Shown piece by piece: positions 1-9,067 of a stretch of 64,000 bases of DNA. The notes beneath the pieces were generated by a model that was not told the DNA's origin, searched no databases, and worked only from the letters and a program-made list of their open reading frames with translations. The DNA lies in assembly GCA_963773155.1 (NCBI GenBank), contig CAVZAB010000016.1:62001-126000 (forward strand). Reading direction: 5' to 3'. The stretch's first letter is position 1. The number at the start of each line of letters is the position of its first letter. The DNA is from CAVZAB01 sp963773155. GTDB taxonomy: Bacteria > Pseudomonadota > Alphaproteobacteria > Rhizobiales > Beijerinckiaceae. A program made the translations under genes and the position numbers.

Positions 1-239
1 CACCCAAGGTCCTGGTTCTATCCGAACCGACGCGCGGCATGGATGTCGGCGCCAAGGAGGATGTCGTGCGCATTGTTCGCGCCTTGCGCGACCAGGGAAT
101 CGGCATTGTTGTCGTATCGACCGAGCCCGAGACGGTATTGTCGCTGGCCGACCGGGTCCTGGTTATGAAGAAGGGCGAGATCGCCCATGAGTTTTCCGGC
201 GAGGCGATCAGCAAGGATCGCCTGCTTGCCGCGGCATAG
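1..239 (+). CDS. Sugar ABC transporter ATP-binding protein, C-terminal end (partial)
   Basis: Reading frame 3 is open from the window edge to a TAG stop, so only the last 78 or so residues of an RbsA/FrcA-type sugar-transport ATPase are present. The piece carries the Walker B region and D-loop (LVLSEPTRGMDVGAK), the switch region (VVVSTEPE, where most ABC ATPases have a His-loop) and the family's ADRVLVMKKGEI ending. In the usual family motif the residue before the catalytic Glu is Asp; here it is Ser. The adjacent permease and PfkB kinase indicate uptake of a hexose or related sugar. The protein would sit on the cytoplasmic face of the inner membrane. Whether it has one or two ATPase domains cannot be seen. 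Confidence 0.9.
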   Translation, partial: PKVLVLSEPTRGMDVGAKEDVVRIVRALRDQGIGIVVVSTEPETVLSLADRVLVMKKGEIAHEFSGEAISKDRLLAAA

Positions 240-260
240 GAATAAAAGAGGGCAAGCGGC

Positions 261-1295
261 ATGAGCCTACCCGAAGCCAAGACTCAATCGGCTACGCCGG
301 CCAGCCCGTATCAAGACTGGCTGCGCGATCAATTGCGCAATATCGCGCCCTTCCTGACCCTGATGTTCCTGGTTGCCTTCTTCAGCCTCGCAACGAGTTC
401 CTTTGCGAGCATCGACAATCTGTGGAATATCTTTCAGCAGGTTTCGGTGACGGCGATTATCGCGGCCGGCCTCACCTTCGTCATTCTGACCGCCGAAATC
501 GACCTCAGTGTTGCCAGCATCGCCAATGCGACCGGCATTGTCGTGGCCTTCTTCACCCTGCAGGACAATAGCGTCAACATCGCCAATTTGCCCCTGCCCG
601 GGCCGATTGCGATTTTGCTCGCCTTAGCGAGCTGCGGTCTGCTTGGTCTGATCACCGCGCTCGGCGTGACCCGGATCGGGATTCCCTCCTTCATCATGAC
701 GCTGGCGATGATGCAGATCGGCGCCGGAATTTCGGCGCTCCTGGTGCGCGGGCAGATCGCCTATGCGGTGCCACAGCTGATCCAGGTGCTCGGCTCGAAA
801 TCGATATTCGGCATTCCCTGGCTGGTCGTCATTGCGGCACTGTTCCTTCTCGTCAGCCATCTGGTCCTGACCTATACGCGGTTCGGGCGCTATGTTTACA
901 TGGTCGGCGGCAATCGCGAGGCGGCCGAATATTCCGGCGTCAATGTCCGGCTGATCATTGGCGCCGTCATGGTCATATCGGCGCTCTGTTCGGGCGTCGC
1001 CGGGATGCTCGGCGTTGCCTATTTCGGCAGCGCCCAGCAGAACGAATTCGATACTTTCCTGCTCGACGCCATTTCGGCCGTGGTGGTCGGCGGCACCAGC
1101 CTGTTCGGCGGGCGCGGGGGAATCGGCAACACGCTTGTCGGCCTGCTGGTCCTCGGCGTTCTCAACAACGGCCTCGACCACATCAACATCGACAGTTTTC
1201 TCAAGATCCTGATCCGCGGCATCATCCTGCTCGCCGCGCTCGTCATCAACGTCTATGCCGAGCGGCTGCGCAGTACCCGCACGGCAGCGACGTGA
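261..1295 (+). CDS. Sugar ABC transporter permease (RbsC/FrcC family)
   Basis: 344 residues, the normal length for a BPD_transp_2 (ribose/fructose/xylose type) permease. After a short cytoplasmic N-terminus there are about eight to ten hydrophobic segments. The family signature is present: a LTAEIDLSVAS segment near residue 75, then GRYVYMVGGNREAAEYSGV near residue 215, where the ATPase docks, and a GGTSLFGGRGGIGNT loop near residue 275. The ATG lies 21 bases after the ATPase stop, with a purine-rich stretch upstream (AAAAGAGGG). It forms the membrane channel for the upstream ATPase; the periplasmic binding protein is not in the window. The last four bases overlap the next gene (GTGA), so the two are translationally coupled. 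Confidence 0.92.
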   Translation: MSLPEAKTQSATPASPYQDWLRDQLRNIAPFLTLMFLVAFFSLATSSFASIDNLWNIFQQVSVTAIIAAGLTFVILTAEIDLSVASIANATGIVVAFFTLQDNSVNIANLPLPGPIAILLALASCGLLGLITALGVTRIGIPSFIMTLAMMQIGAGISALLVRGQIAYAVPQLIQVLGSKSIFGIPWLVVIAALFLLVSHLVLTYTRFGRYVYMVGGNREAAEYSGVNVRLIIGAVMVISALCSGVAGMLGVAYFGSAQQNEFDTFLLDAISAVVVGGTSLFGGRGGIGNTLVGLLVLGVLNNGLDHINIDSFLKILIRGIILLAALVINVYAERLRSTRTAAT

Positions 1296-2248
1296 GCGAG
1301 GCTGGCCTGCCGCGGATCCTTACGCTCACCGTCAACCCAGCGCTCGATCTTGCCTGCGAGGCCGAGACGGTCCAGCCAACCCGCAAAATCCGCACCTCGC
1401 ACACGCGCTTCGACCCGGGTGGCGGCGGCATCAATGTCGCCAGGGTGATTCATGAGCTCGGCGGTCAGAGCGAAGCGCTCTATACAGCGGGCGGCGCCAT
1501 CGGCGGCTTCCTGCAGGATCTCGTGGCTGCTTCCGGCATCCGCCACCAGCCGATCGCAATCGCCGGCCAGACCAGAATCTGCCAGGTCGTCTACGAACGC
1601 TCGAGCGGCCGCGAATTTCGCTTTGTTGCCGAAGGCCCCGAACTGGGCCCGGCCGATTGGGTCCGCTGTCTTGCCGCGATCGAGGCGAGCGACGCCGCTT
1701 ATCTTGTCGCCAGCGGCAGCCTGACACCCGGCCTTGCGGCCAATTCCTATGTGGAGGCCCTGCGCCTGGCGCAAAAAAAGGGCATGCGTTTCGTGCTCGA
1801 CACATCCGGCGAGCCGCTCGAGCTGGCCTTGGCGCATGGCGGGATCTATTTTGCCAAGCCCAGCCTCGGCGAATTGGAACATCTTGTCGGCCGCCCGTTG
1901 CCGGATGAACGCTCGCAGGCAGCCGCGGCGCTCGGCCTCGTCGAAACCGGCGCGGTCGAAATCGTCGCCGTGTCGCTCGGCGAAGCGGGCGCGCTGATCG
2001 CTAGCGGCCAGGGCATCTTGCGCCGGCCGGCCCACAAGGTGAATGCGCGCAGCGCCGTCGGTGCCGGCGATAGTTTCGTCGGCGCCATGGTCTTGGCGCT
2101 CGCCAAAGGCTGCGGTCTCGAACAGGCCTTCTGTCTTGCCCTGGCGGCTGGCGCGGCGGCGGTGTTGGCAAGCGGCACCCAACTATGCCGGCACCACGAT
2201 GTCTTGCGCTTCTACGCGCAAATTGCCGGCAAGCCATTTGAGGCGTAG
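1292..2248 (+). CDS. PfkB-family sugar kinase (1-phosphofructokinase-like)
   Basis: 318 residues. The N-terminus (ILTLTVNPALDL) and the substrate loop (DPGGGGINVAR, near residue 47) are those of the 1-phosphofructokinase / tagatose-6-phosphate kinase branch of the PfkB family. The C-terminal ATP/anion-hole motif is present as SAVGAGDSFVGAM near residue 254, with the catalytic Asp in GAGD. It starts with GTG overlapping the stop of the permease gene, so it is coupled to the transporter. It probably phosphorylates the imported sugar or a sugar phosphate in the cytoplasm. The exact substrate cannot be read from the sequence; fructose 1-phosphate or fructose 6-phosphate are the best guesses. Confidence 0.85.
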   Translation: MSEAGLPRILTLTVNPALDLACEAETVQPTRKIRTSHTRFDPGGGGINVARVIHELGGQSEALYTAGGAIGGFLQDLVAASGIRHQPIAIAGQTRICQVVYERSSGREFRFVAEGPELGPADWVRCLAAIEASDAAYLVASGSLTPGLAANSYVEALRLAQKKGMRFVLDTSGEPLELALAHGGIYFAKPSLGELEHLVGRPLPDERSQAAAALGLVETGAVEIVAVSLGEAGALIASGQGILRRPAHKVNARSAVGAGDSFVGAMVLALAKGCGLEQAFCLALAAGAAAVLASGTQLCRHHDVLRFYAQIAGKPFEA

Positions 2249-2273
2249 AGCGTTCAGGTCAAGGAGCCTGCCA

Positions 2274-3677
2274 ATGACCACGACCCGACCGGAAACCGAT
2301 TCGCTTGGCACCGTCCAGGTTGCCAGCCACCTCTACTGGGGCGCCCAGACCCAGCGCTCGCTCGAGAATTTCCCGATCGGCGGGGAGCGGATGCCGATCG
2401 AGATCATTCACGCCCTGGCGCGGATCAAGAAGATTGCCGCCAATGTCAATGCCGCGCTTGGCCAGCTCGAACCGCGGCTTGCCGGGGCCATTGTCGCGGC
2501 CGCCGAAGAAGTCATCGCCGGGCAATTCGACGACCAGTTTCCGCTGGTCGTCTGGCAGACCGGTTCCGGCACCCAGTCCAACATGAATGTCAACGAAGTC
2601 ATCGCCAATCGCGCCAACGAAATGCTTGGCGCCGGGCTTGGCGCCAAGGCGCCGATCCATGCCAATGATCATGTCAATCGCGGCCAATCGTCGAACGATT
2701 GTTTTCCCACCGCCATGCATATTGCCGGGCTGGAATTGGGTCAGCATCGCCTGATTCCGGCACTGACGGCACTCGGCGCAGCGCTCGAAGCCAAGGCGTT
2801 CGCCTTTCGCGACATCGTCAAGGTCGGCCGGACCCATTGGCAGGACGCGACGCCGCTGACGCTCGGCCAGGAATTTTCCGGCTATGCCAGCCAGGTGCAG
2901 GCTGGACGCCGGCGTGTCGAGGCTGGTCTTGCCGGCCTTTGTCCACTCGCCCAGGGCGGCACCGCGGTCGGCACCGGCGTCAATACCCATCCCGATTTCG
3001 CGACCGCTTTCGCCGCAGCGATGGCGGCAGATACCGGGCTTCCTTTCACCAGCGCCGTCAATAAATTCGAAGCCTTGGCCGCGCATGATGCGCTTGTTTT
3101 TCTGCATGGCGCCCTTGCCAGCCTGGCCGGCGGCCTGTTCAAGATTGCCAATGACATCCGCATGCTCGCCAGCGGCCCGCGCAGCGGACTAGGCGAATTG
3201 ATCCTACCGGAAAACGAGCCGGGCTCCTCGATCATGCCGGGCAAGATCAATCCGACCCAGGCCGAGGCGCTGACCATGGTCTGCGTCCAGGTCCTCGGCA
3301 ACCAGACCATTGTGGGCCTTGCCGCAAGCCAGGGTCATTTCGAGCTCAATGTCTTCAAACCGGTCATCGCATTGGCGTTGCTGCAATCAATTCGATTGCT
3401 CGGCGATGCCGCCGACAGTTTCCGGCTGCGCTGCATCGAGGGGCTCAGAGCCGATGAGCTGCGGATCGACGAATTGCTGCGCCGGTCCTTGATGCTGGTG
3501 ACGGCACTGGCGCCGCATATCGGCTATGACGCGGCCGCCAAGATCGCCAAGGCCGCCCATCAGCGCGGCACCAGCCTGCGCGAAGAAGCCTTGCGGCTCG
3601 GGGTCGAAGCCGAAACCTTCGACCGGATCGTCCGGCCGGAGGCTATGCTCGGGCCGGATTGGCCCGGGCCGCATTGA
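2274..3677 (+). CDS. fumC: Class II fumarate hydratase (fumarase C)
   Basis: 467 residues, the normal length of iron-independent fumarase, which reversibly hydrates fumarate to L-malate in the TCA cycle. Visible signatures are VWQTGSGTQSNMNVNEV near residue 95, the active-site segment HVNRGQSSNDCFPTAMH near residue 130, GRTHWQDATPLTLGQE near residue 185, and the lyase-superfamily loop GSSIMPGKINPTQ near residue 318 with the catalytic Ser. A longer upstream start in the same frame overlaps the kinase; the ATG at 2274 is chosen because AAGGAG sits seven bases before it and it gives the standard fumarase N-terminus. It may be co-transcribed with the sugar cluster (25-base gap). Confidence 0.96.
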   Translation: MTTTRPETDSLGTVQVASHLYWGAQTQRSLENFPIGGERMPIEIIHALARIKKIAANVNAALGQLEPRLAGAIVAAAEEVIAGQFDDQFPLVVWQTGSGTQSNMNVNEVIANRANEMLGAGLGAKAPIHANDHVNRGQSSNDCFPTAMHIAGLELGQHRLIPALTALGAALEAKAFAFRDIVKVGRTHWQDATPLTLGQEFSGYASQVQAGRRRVEAGLAGLCPLAQGGTAVGTGVNTHPDFATAFAAAMAADTGLPFTSAVNKFEALAAHDALVFLHGALASLAGGLFKIANDIRMLASGPRSGLGELILPENEPGSSIMPGKINPTQAEALTMVCVQVLGNQTIVGLAASQGHFELNVFKPVIALALLQSIRLLGDAADSFRLRCIEGLRADELRIDELLRRSLMLVTALAPHIGYDAAAKIAKAAHQRGTSLREEALRLGVEAETFDRIVRPEAMLGPDWPGPH

Positions 3678-3777
3678 GGGCAATCGGCGGCCGCCCCATT
3701 GCCAGGCCGGCAGTCCGCGCCTACACGTTGGCCGTTCGGAGGCGAGCCCTTTCTGGCCTCCACCAGGGTTTTTTTGC

Positions 3778-4254
3778 ATGGCATTGATCGGCCTTCTGGT
3801 CTTCCTCGGCCTGACCGCCGTCGCCGCCTCCTTCGGCAGCCTGTTTCTGCCTGGACGCTGGTACGAGACCATCGCCAAGCCGAGCTGGACGCCGCCTGGC
3901 TGGCTGTTTCCGATTGCCTGGACGCCCCTCTATGTGACGATCGCAATCGCCGGCTGGAGCCTGTGGAAAAGTCACGGGCTCAACGGTGCCCTCTTCTTAT
4001 GGCTGCTGCAGCTCGTCTTCAACGGGCTGTGGTCGCCGATCATGTTCGGCCGCAAGAATATCGAAATGGCGCTCGCCGATCTGATCGCCCTGTGGCTGTG
4101 CATTCTTGGCTTCATTCTGGCCGCCCTGCCGCTCAACCCGACCGCCGCCTATTTGTTCGTCCCCTATTTTCTCTGGGTCAGCTTTGCCGGCTTCCTGAAT
4201 TGGACGATCTGGCGGATGAACGCTTTGACGGCCCGGCTCGTGAGCGAGCGTTGA
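3778..4254 (+). CDS. tspO: TspO/MBR family tryptophan-rich sensory protein
   Basis: 158 residues, the family length, with five hydrophobic segments. The family's Trp/Pro motifs are in place: KPSWTPPGWLFPIAW near residue 32, LQLVFNGLWSPIMFG near residue 80, and VPYFLWVSFAGFLNWTIWRMN at the C-terminus. TspO proteins bind and help clear tetrapyrroles in alphaproteobacteria and affect pigment or stress responses. The ATG at 3778 matches the family N-terminus; longer upstream versions run through the intergenic region. The cytochrome P450 gene follows after 19 bases, so the two may share a transcript. The physiological ligand here is unknown. Confidence 0.93.
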   Translation: MALIGLLVFLGLTAVAASFGSLFLPGRWYETIAKPSWTPPGWLFPIAWTPLYVTIAIAGWSLWKSHGLNGALFLWLLQLVFNGLWSPIMFGRKNIEMALADLIALWLCILGFILAALPLNPTAAYLFVPYFLWVSFAGFLNWTIWRMNALTARLVSER

Positions 4255-4273
4255 TGGTTCAAGGGGTCTAGCG

Positions 4274-5501
4274 ATGCTGCGGGCCAGTCTCGCCAACCGG
4301 CTCGTCGACTGCGATCCGCGCGCCCCTGACTTCGTGCAGGATCCCTATCCCTTCTACCGGCACCTGCACCGAACGACGCCGCGCTTCACCTGGGCTCAAT
4401 ACGGCCATTGGTGCTTTGCCAGCCACCGCGACGTCAACGCGCTCCTGCGCGACCGCCGCTTCGGCCGCCAGATCCTGCATGTGGCTTCTCGCGAGGAACT
4501 CGGTCTGCCGCCGCAGGACCCGGCCTTGAAGGCCTTCGACGACGTCGAACGCTATTCGCTGCTCGAACTTGAGCCGCCCCTCCATACGCAATTGCGCGGC
4601 TTCATCAACCGACCCTTCCTGGCTCGCGCCATCGACAGGCTCGCAGCTCCAATCGGCGGGCTCGCGAATCGCCTGATCGATGAACTGCCGGCCGGCCGAA
4701 CGGCCGATCTCCTGGTGGCCTTTGCCCGACCGCTGGCCCTCATCACCATCGTCGAACTGCTCGGCCTTGGGGTAGAGGCGGCACCGCTCATCGCCGCCTG
4801 GTCGCAGCAGATGGTCGCGATGTACCAATTCGCCCGCAGCCGGCAGACCGAGGCGGCAGCGGTTGGCGCGACGCATGCTTTTGTCGCATTTCTGCGGGAC
4901 GAAATCGCAGCGCGCCGGGCTCGGCCGCGCGACGATTTGATCAGTCGGCTGATCGCCGCCGAGGCCGACGGGAGACGGCTCGACGAGGATCAGTTGGTTT
5001 CTCTGTGCGTCCTGCTTGTCAATGCCGGTCACGAGGCGACCGCAAGCACTTTGGCCAACGCGCTGGCCCTGCTGCTTGGCGAGACCGGGCTGCTCAAAGC
5101 AGATCGCGCACGACCGCCCGGCGCGGCGCTCGTTGAGGAATGTCTGCGTTTCGATCCGCCGCTTCACCTGTTCACCCGCTACGCGCTCGAGCCGTGCGAG
5201 ATTGACGGGATCGGCCTTTCGAAGGGCGAAAAAATCGGGCTTCTGCTCGCCGCAGCCAACCATGATCCAGCACAATTTGCCGCGCCTGAGCGCTTCGATC
5301 CCGTGCCGCTCGCCCAACCCGCATTTGAGTTTCGGGGCCGGCATCCATTTTTGCTTAGGCGCGCCGCTAGCGCGGCTCGAATTGCAGATTGGCCTGGCCG
5401 TCCTGTTCGAGCGGCTGCCGGGTCTGGCCCTTGCTGCGGCGCCGCGCTATCGCGACACCTATCATTTCCGCCAGCCGGACGCCCTTTGGGCGGTCTGGTG
5501 A
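4274..5501 (+). CDS. Cytochrome P450, one frameshift near 5303
   Basis: Bacterial soluble-type P450 monooxygenase, about 408 residues once one extra base is removed. N-terminal part (4274-5302): I-helix oxygen-binding motif AGHEAT near residue 257, ExxR as EECLRF near residue 287. C-terminal part, in the next frame up to 5501: the heme loop FGAGIHFCLGAPLARLE with the Cys ligand. The frames join at FDP-C-R-S-P-N-P-H, where CCC is followed by an extra G; removing it yields a full-length enzyme with all catalytic motifs. The break therefore looks like a sequence error or very recent mutation. Substrate unknown; no ferredoxin partner is adjacent. The ATG at 4274 follows tspO by 19 bases. Confidence 0.85.
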
Positions 5502-5815
5502 GGTTGAGCGACCCGCCGGCTTTGTCAGCGAAAGCGCTTCGGCGTTTGGGCCCGCCGCCGGTCGATCTCGCGGAGCCGGTATTCCAAATCGAAGCGATCT
5601 GTGGCCGCCTCAAGGTAGGCGAGATCGAGCTCTTCATCGCTCGGCAGGAGGCGGCGGCGCCATGCCGAAAGCCAGAACTCTGAGGGTCAATCCCGCGCCA
5701 GACGATGCATCCGAGGCAAGAAAGGTTTGAAAGATCGATGTCGACAATGGATTTCTCCGAAGGGTTGAGGGGCGCAAGCGCTGTCGCGACAGCGCGATTG
5801 CACGGGCGTGTGGTC

Positions 5816-6046
5816 CTAGCGGGGTTGCGCCTGGGCGAGGCCTGACGGCATACGGCCGGCACGGACCTGCGCCGCCTGTTCGAAACCTCTGGCGCTTTCG
5901 CGGGCGATCCGGGCAATATCCTCGCGCCTTAGGCCCATGTCGGCCAGTTCACGCTCGCTATAGGTCGACAATTCCCGGCTGATCTGTGCCCGGAGCCGTT
6001 CGGCACCGAGTTTGCGGGCTAGAAAATCGTAGGCATTACGTAACAT
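5816..6046 (-). CDS. DUF1127 small Arg-rich protein
   Basis: 76 residues. Residues 15-50 form the DUF1127 (YjiS-like) domain: a basic helix followed by YSERELADMGLRREDIARIAR. Such proteins are common in multiple copies in alphaproteobacteria; some affect phosphate, carbon or RNA metabolism, but the function of this one is unknown. It is a stand-alone gene, facing away from a 320-base AT-rich region that probably holds its promoter. The C-terminus is Arg/Gln-rich and not conserved. Confidence 0.85.
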   Translation of the reverse strand: MLRNAYDFLARKLGAERLRAQISRELSTYSERELADMGLRREDIARIARESARGFEQAAQVRAGRMPSGLAQAQPR

Positions 6047-6367
6047 GGGTCACTCCGTGGCCAATTTTCCCGGCACCTGCGCGCCGATCGCTGCCCCACG
6101 GGAGCGCTCCTCCAATTCTATTGCAATGCAATATAATTTGCTGCGTCGCATCGAACAGGTCTGGCGATGGGCAGGAGACATGCGCTACGCGCATGCAAAA
6201 ATTAGCGATAATTTAAAGAATGATCGAATTATCGGTAAAATCTCGAAAAAATGCTTCAATTCTTCAAATTCTCTTGAAAGCTTTCAACCCGCTGCCAAAA
6301 ATTTATGCGCTAAATGCATAATACTATTGCAACAGCACCCGCCGGCGACCCGATTGTTTGCTCGTTT
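6047..6367. other. AT-rich intergenic region upstream of the DUF1127 gene
   Basis: No protein-coding pattern. Base composition drops sharply compared with the flanks, with A/T-rich runs around 6115-6145 and 6190-6330. The stretch probably contains the promoter of the leftward DUF1127 gene and the 3' end of the leftward dehydrogenase. No convincing terminator hairpin was seen. Confidence 0.4.
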
Positions 6368-7309
6368 TCAAGCCTCGACGAGGTTTTGCGGCGTGCCGGC
6401 GACGAAAGCCTCGATATTGTCGACGAGCTGATCGGCGAGAATCTGCATGGCCTCGCGGCTGGCCCAGGCGACATGCGGCGTCACGATCAGATTGGGCAGC
6501 CGCACATCAAGCAGAACATTGCCTTGGCGTGGCGGTTCGGTGGTCAGGACGTCGAATCCGGCGCCCCCGATCTCCCCCGCCCTCAACGCGGCCGCCAGCG
6601 CCGCCTCGTCGACGAGACCGCCGCGCCCGGTATTGATGATCAGCGCGTCTCGCTTCATCATTTTCAGTTGGGCTGGGCCGATCATGTGGCGGGTGTCGGT
6701 GCTAAGCGGCACGTGCAGGCTGACGATATCGCTCTCCCGCAGCAGCGTCTCGAGATCGACGAGACCCGGCTGCGCCACGCTGTCATAGGCGAGCACCTTG
6801 AGGCCAAAGGCTTCCGCAATTCGGGCCAACGCCTTGCCGATCGCCCCATAGCCAACAATGCCCAATGTCGAGCCGCGCATGTCGCGGATCGGGTGGTCGA
6901 AGAAACAGAATTGCTCGGCGCTCTGCCAGCGGCCGCGCTGGACGTCCTCATGATAGGCGACAATGTTCCGCCGCAAGGCGAAAGCCAAAGCGAATACATG
7001 TTCCGGCACAGTATTATAGGCATAATTGCGAATGTTCGACACGAGGATGCCGCGACTGCGGCAATAGGCCTTGTCGATATTGTCGGTTCCGGTTGCCGCG
7101 ACCGCGATCAGCCTGAGATCCGGCAGCAAGGCGAGCGTTGACTGCCGCAGCGGCACCTTGTTGACGATGGCGATGCTGGCGCCTTTGAGGCGGGCCGCGA
7201 CCGTGTCGGCTTCGCTTGCACCATATTCGCGGTAGACATGCGGGAAATTCGGGGTACGCAAACGCGCCGCAAGCGTCGAGCGGTCGAGAAAAACAATGGC
7301 GTGCGTCAT
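6368..7309 (-). CDS. D-2-hydroxyacid dehydrogenase, NAD-dependent (glycerate/hydroxypyruvate reductase-like)
   Basis: 313 residues. Central Rossmann fold with GIVGYGAIGKALARIAEAFG near residue 150; catalytic Arg in NTGRGGLVDEAAL near residue 233, Glu in FDVLTTEPP near residue 260, and the catalytic His in VTPHVAWAS near residue 285. The N-terminal substrate half (VAATGTDNID) is typical of the 2-hydroxyacid dehydrogenase family. It reduces a 2-oxoacid such as hydroxypyruvate with NAD(P)H. The frame is open further upstream to 7480, but the ATG at 7309 gives the family-standard N-terminus (MTHAIVFLD); the extra part is Arg-rich and unlike any domain. Monocistronic. Confidence 0.9.
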   Translation of the reverse strand: MTHAIVFLDRSTLAARLRTPNFPHVYREYGASEADTVAARLKGASIAIVNKVPLRQSTLALLPDLRLIAVAATGTDNIDKAYCRSRGILVSNIRNYAYNTVPEHVFALAFALRRNIVAYHEDVQRGRWQSAEQFCFFDHPIRDMRGSTLGIVGYGAIGKALARIAEAFGLKVLAYDSVAQPGLVDLETLLRESDIVSLHVPLSTDTRHMIGPAQLKMMKRDALIINTGRGGLVDEAALAAALRAGEIGGAGFDVLTTEPPRQGNVLLDVRLPNLIVTPHVAWASREAMQILADQLVDNIEAFVAGTPQNLVEA

Positions 7310-7516
7310 GAATCCCGAATGTGGTTGCGCCGGCCGTTGCCTAGAGACCCGCCAAACTAAGGCCACACCCAGCGATGTCAATCGGGGCTGACGCGCAGAT
7401 CGCGCGCAGTTCGGCTCCGCTTGCCGCTCTTTGCACCGTCGGATCGGCCCCAGTGCTGGGCGGCGCGCCCGCCCGCGCATCGACCAGCCCTCGGCTGGAG
7501 AGGGCCGCGGCCCGGC

Positions 7517-7904
7517 TCAACGGGGGCTCGGGGCTCGATGTCGGATCGGCACGGTCTCGTGGCAGAGATCGACGATCGCCAGACCGTCGGCGATTTCGCG
7601 GACCAAAAATAGGCGCGGTCGAGGCCTTCGCCGACGAAGGCGACCTATGGTCGTGGATCGCAGCGATCGGCGCAACGGCGAGGCAGGTATCATCCTCCGC
7701 GAGGCGCAGAATCATGTAGAAATTCCCCTGTCCGTCCTTGATGCGGACAGGAATTCCGCCTATCGCACACCAGACCGCGCATGGCTAATGCGCGGTCCCA
7801 TAGGCACCATGATCCCGGTCAGCGAACACCAGTTCGCCCGGTACCGTGACCCGTTCGCCGGCGTTTGCCGGCACCTTGATCGCGAGCCCGAGCAACAGCG
7901 CCAT
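7517..7904 (-). pseudogene. Possible decayed small gene (low confidence)
   Basis: Three short minus-strand segments in different frames each read like protein: 7904-7785 (signal-peptide-like start MALLLGLAIKVPANAGERV, ending in a stop), about 7770-7650 (GGIPVRIKDGQGNFYMIL to AAIHDH), and about 7620-7517 (LFLVREIADGLAIVDLCHE). Read together they could be one small secreted protein broken by at least two frameshifts. No family was recognised, and the interpretation depends only on local composition. The perfect 8-base inverted repeat at 7727-7751 lies inside this stretch. Confidence 0.25.
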
Positions 7905-8244
7905 GGTCAAACAGGACGACGCATCAAGCGATCCCCGCAAGACACGCCAGACGGTTCCGCTTGCGGCGAGCCTAGCGGAAGCCGCGCCGCGGGCCGATCA
8001 AGGCCTCGTGAACGGCTGGTCCTTGGATCTCGCCGCGCCGCCTCTGTCCGAACCCCGCCGCCGGTTGCCGGCACCCCTTGCCGTTCTCTTTGAAAGCGTC
8101 CTGATGATTATGTTTTGGGACATTTCCTACGAAAACGCGATCGCCTTTTTTTTCGTGATGCCGCTCGTTGCAATGATCGGCTGGCGCCTGGCGGGGACCC
8201 TGATCAGCCGCCGCCGCTCGAAAGTGCCCGCGTCAGGGCGTTGA
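7903..8244 (+). CDS. Hypothetical small membrane protein
   Basis: 113 residues; no family recognised. The N-terminal 60 residues are polar and Ala/Pro-rich; one or two hydrophobic segments follow (AVLFESVLMIMFWDISYENAIAFFFVMPLVAMIGW, here split: about residues 65-82 and 84-100), ending in a basic tail SRRRSK. This is consistent with a small inner-membrane protein with a cytoplasmic tail. The last 41 bases overlap the convergent DUF533-type gene. The ATG sits in a CCATGG palindrome shared with a possible minus-strand start. No strong ribosome-binding site was seen. Confidence 0.4.
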   Translation: MVKQDDASSDPRKTRQTVPLAASLAEAAPRADQGLVNGWSLDLAAPPLSEPRRRLPAPLAVLFESVLMIMFWDISYENAIAFFFVMPLVAMIGWRLAGTLISRRRSKVPASGR

Positions 8245-9067
8245 CCTCGGCGACCAGCTGGGGCTCGAGGCCAAGCGCCTTGGCCAAATGGCCAAGGAAC
8301 GCCTTTTCTTGCGCGTCGACGGCGACCAATTGCGCGGCTGCATAGACCTGCAGCGCGATTTCACGCGAATCGGCGGCCCGGGCCAGATCCTCGATTTTGG
8401 CTGGCGACTGGATTTCCCGGTTGAGGAAATCGGCCGCCTCGGCGGCCAGCCCCGCTCCTTTCATTTCGCCGAGAATGCGCTGGCGTTGCGCGGCATCGAC
8501 GGTGCCGTCGGCCGCCGCCGTCGCGACCATTGCCCGCACCAGAAGGCGCGCCGTCTCCTGGGTATGCGCCGCCTCGGCAAAGGCCGATCCCTCCGGCGCC
8601 GCGCTCAGCTGGTCGAGGCCGGGCAGACCTTCGCTCAGCGGCCTGCCCTCCTGGAAATTGCGCAACGCCTTATAGGCAAGCCCGCCGATCGCGGCGAGGC
8701 CGCCAAGCTTGATCAAACTGCCGGTCAGACTGCGGCCGCCTTCCGTTCCCAGCAGAATGGCGGCAAGGCCGCCGAGCGTTGCGACACTGGCGAGCGGGTT
8801 GGCGTCGACCAGATCTTTTGCCTTGCCGACATAGCCGGCCGCCTCGCTGCCCTGAAGCCGGGCCTGAGCCTGGCCAAGGACATCGGACAGCGCCGAGGCC
8901 GCCTCGCCAGCTGCCTGTTTGGTTCGTTCCACGGCCTGGTTGGTCGCCGCGCCCGCCGCCTGCTTGCCGCGCTCGATCGCCGCGCCGACCTCGGCCGAGG
9001 CCGCCTGCGGCTCCTTGCCCGTCAGGCTGCCGACAACAACATTAAGTAACTCTTTGGCATCAAACAT
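8204..9067 (-). CDS. DUF533 / TerB-like protein (YebE family)
   Basis: 287 residues. N-terminus MFDAKELLNVVVGSLTG, then an Ala/Gln/Lys-rich helical linker (residues 20-75), a Gly/Ala hydrophobic segment (SVATLGGLAAILLGTEGGRSL) that may be membrane-embedded, and a C-terminal TerB-like all-alpha domain (VRAMVATAAADGTVDAAQRQRIL ... AVDAQEKAFLGHLAKAL), the layout of DUF533 inner-membrane proteins. Acidic residues in AAADGTVD match the TerB metal-binding helices. Function unknown; family members are linked to envelope stress. The start at MFDAKEL is preferred over the in-frame codon seven residues upstream because it matches the family N-terminus. Confidence 0.8.
   Translation of the reverse strand: MFDAKELLNVVVGSLTGKEPQAASAEVGAAIERGKQAAGAATNQAVERTKQAAGEAASALSDVLGQAQARLQGSEAAGYVGKAKDLVDANPLASVATLGGLAAILLGTEGGRSLTGSLIKLGGLAAIGGLAYKALRNFQEGRPLSEGLPGLDQLSAAPEGSAFAEAAHTQETARLLVRAMVATAAADGTVDAAQRQRILGEMKGAGLAAEAADFLNREIQSPAKIEDLARAADSREIALQVYAAAQLVAVDAQEKAFLGHLAKALGLEPQLVAEVNALTRALSSGGG

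Noticed and set aside
1253..2182. Long minus-strand frame opposite the PfkB kinase
   Set aside because: Shadow of the high-GC kinase gene; no motif, no start context.
7727..7751. Inverted repeat CCTGTCCG/CGGACAGG as an operator or terminator
   Set aside because: It lies in a stretch with coding-like minus-strand pattern and has no T-run or adjacent promoter; chance or coding origin is as likely.
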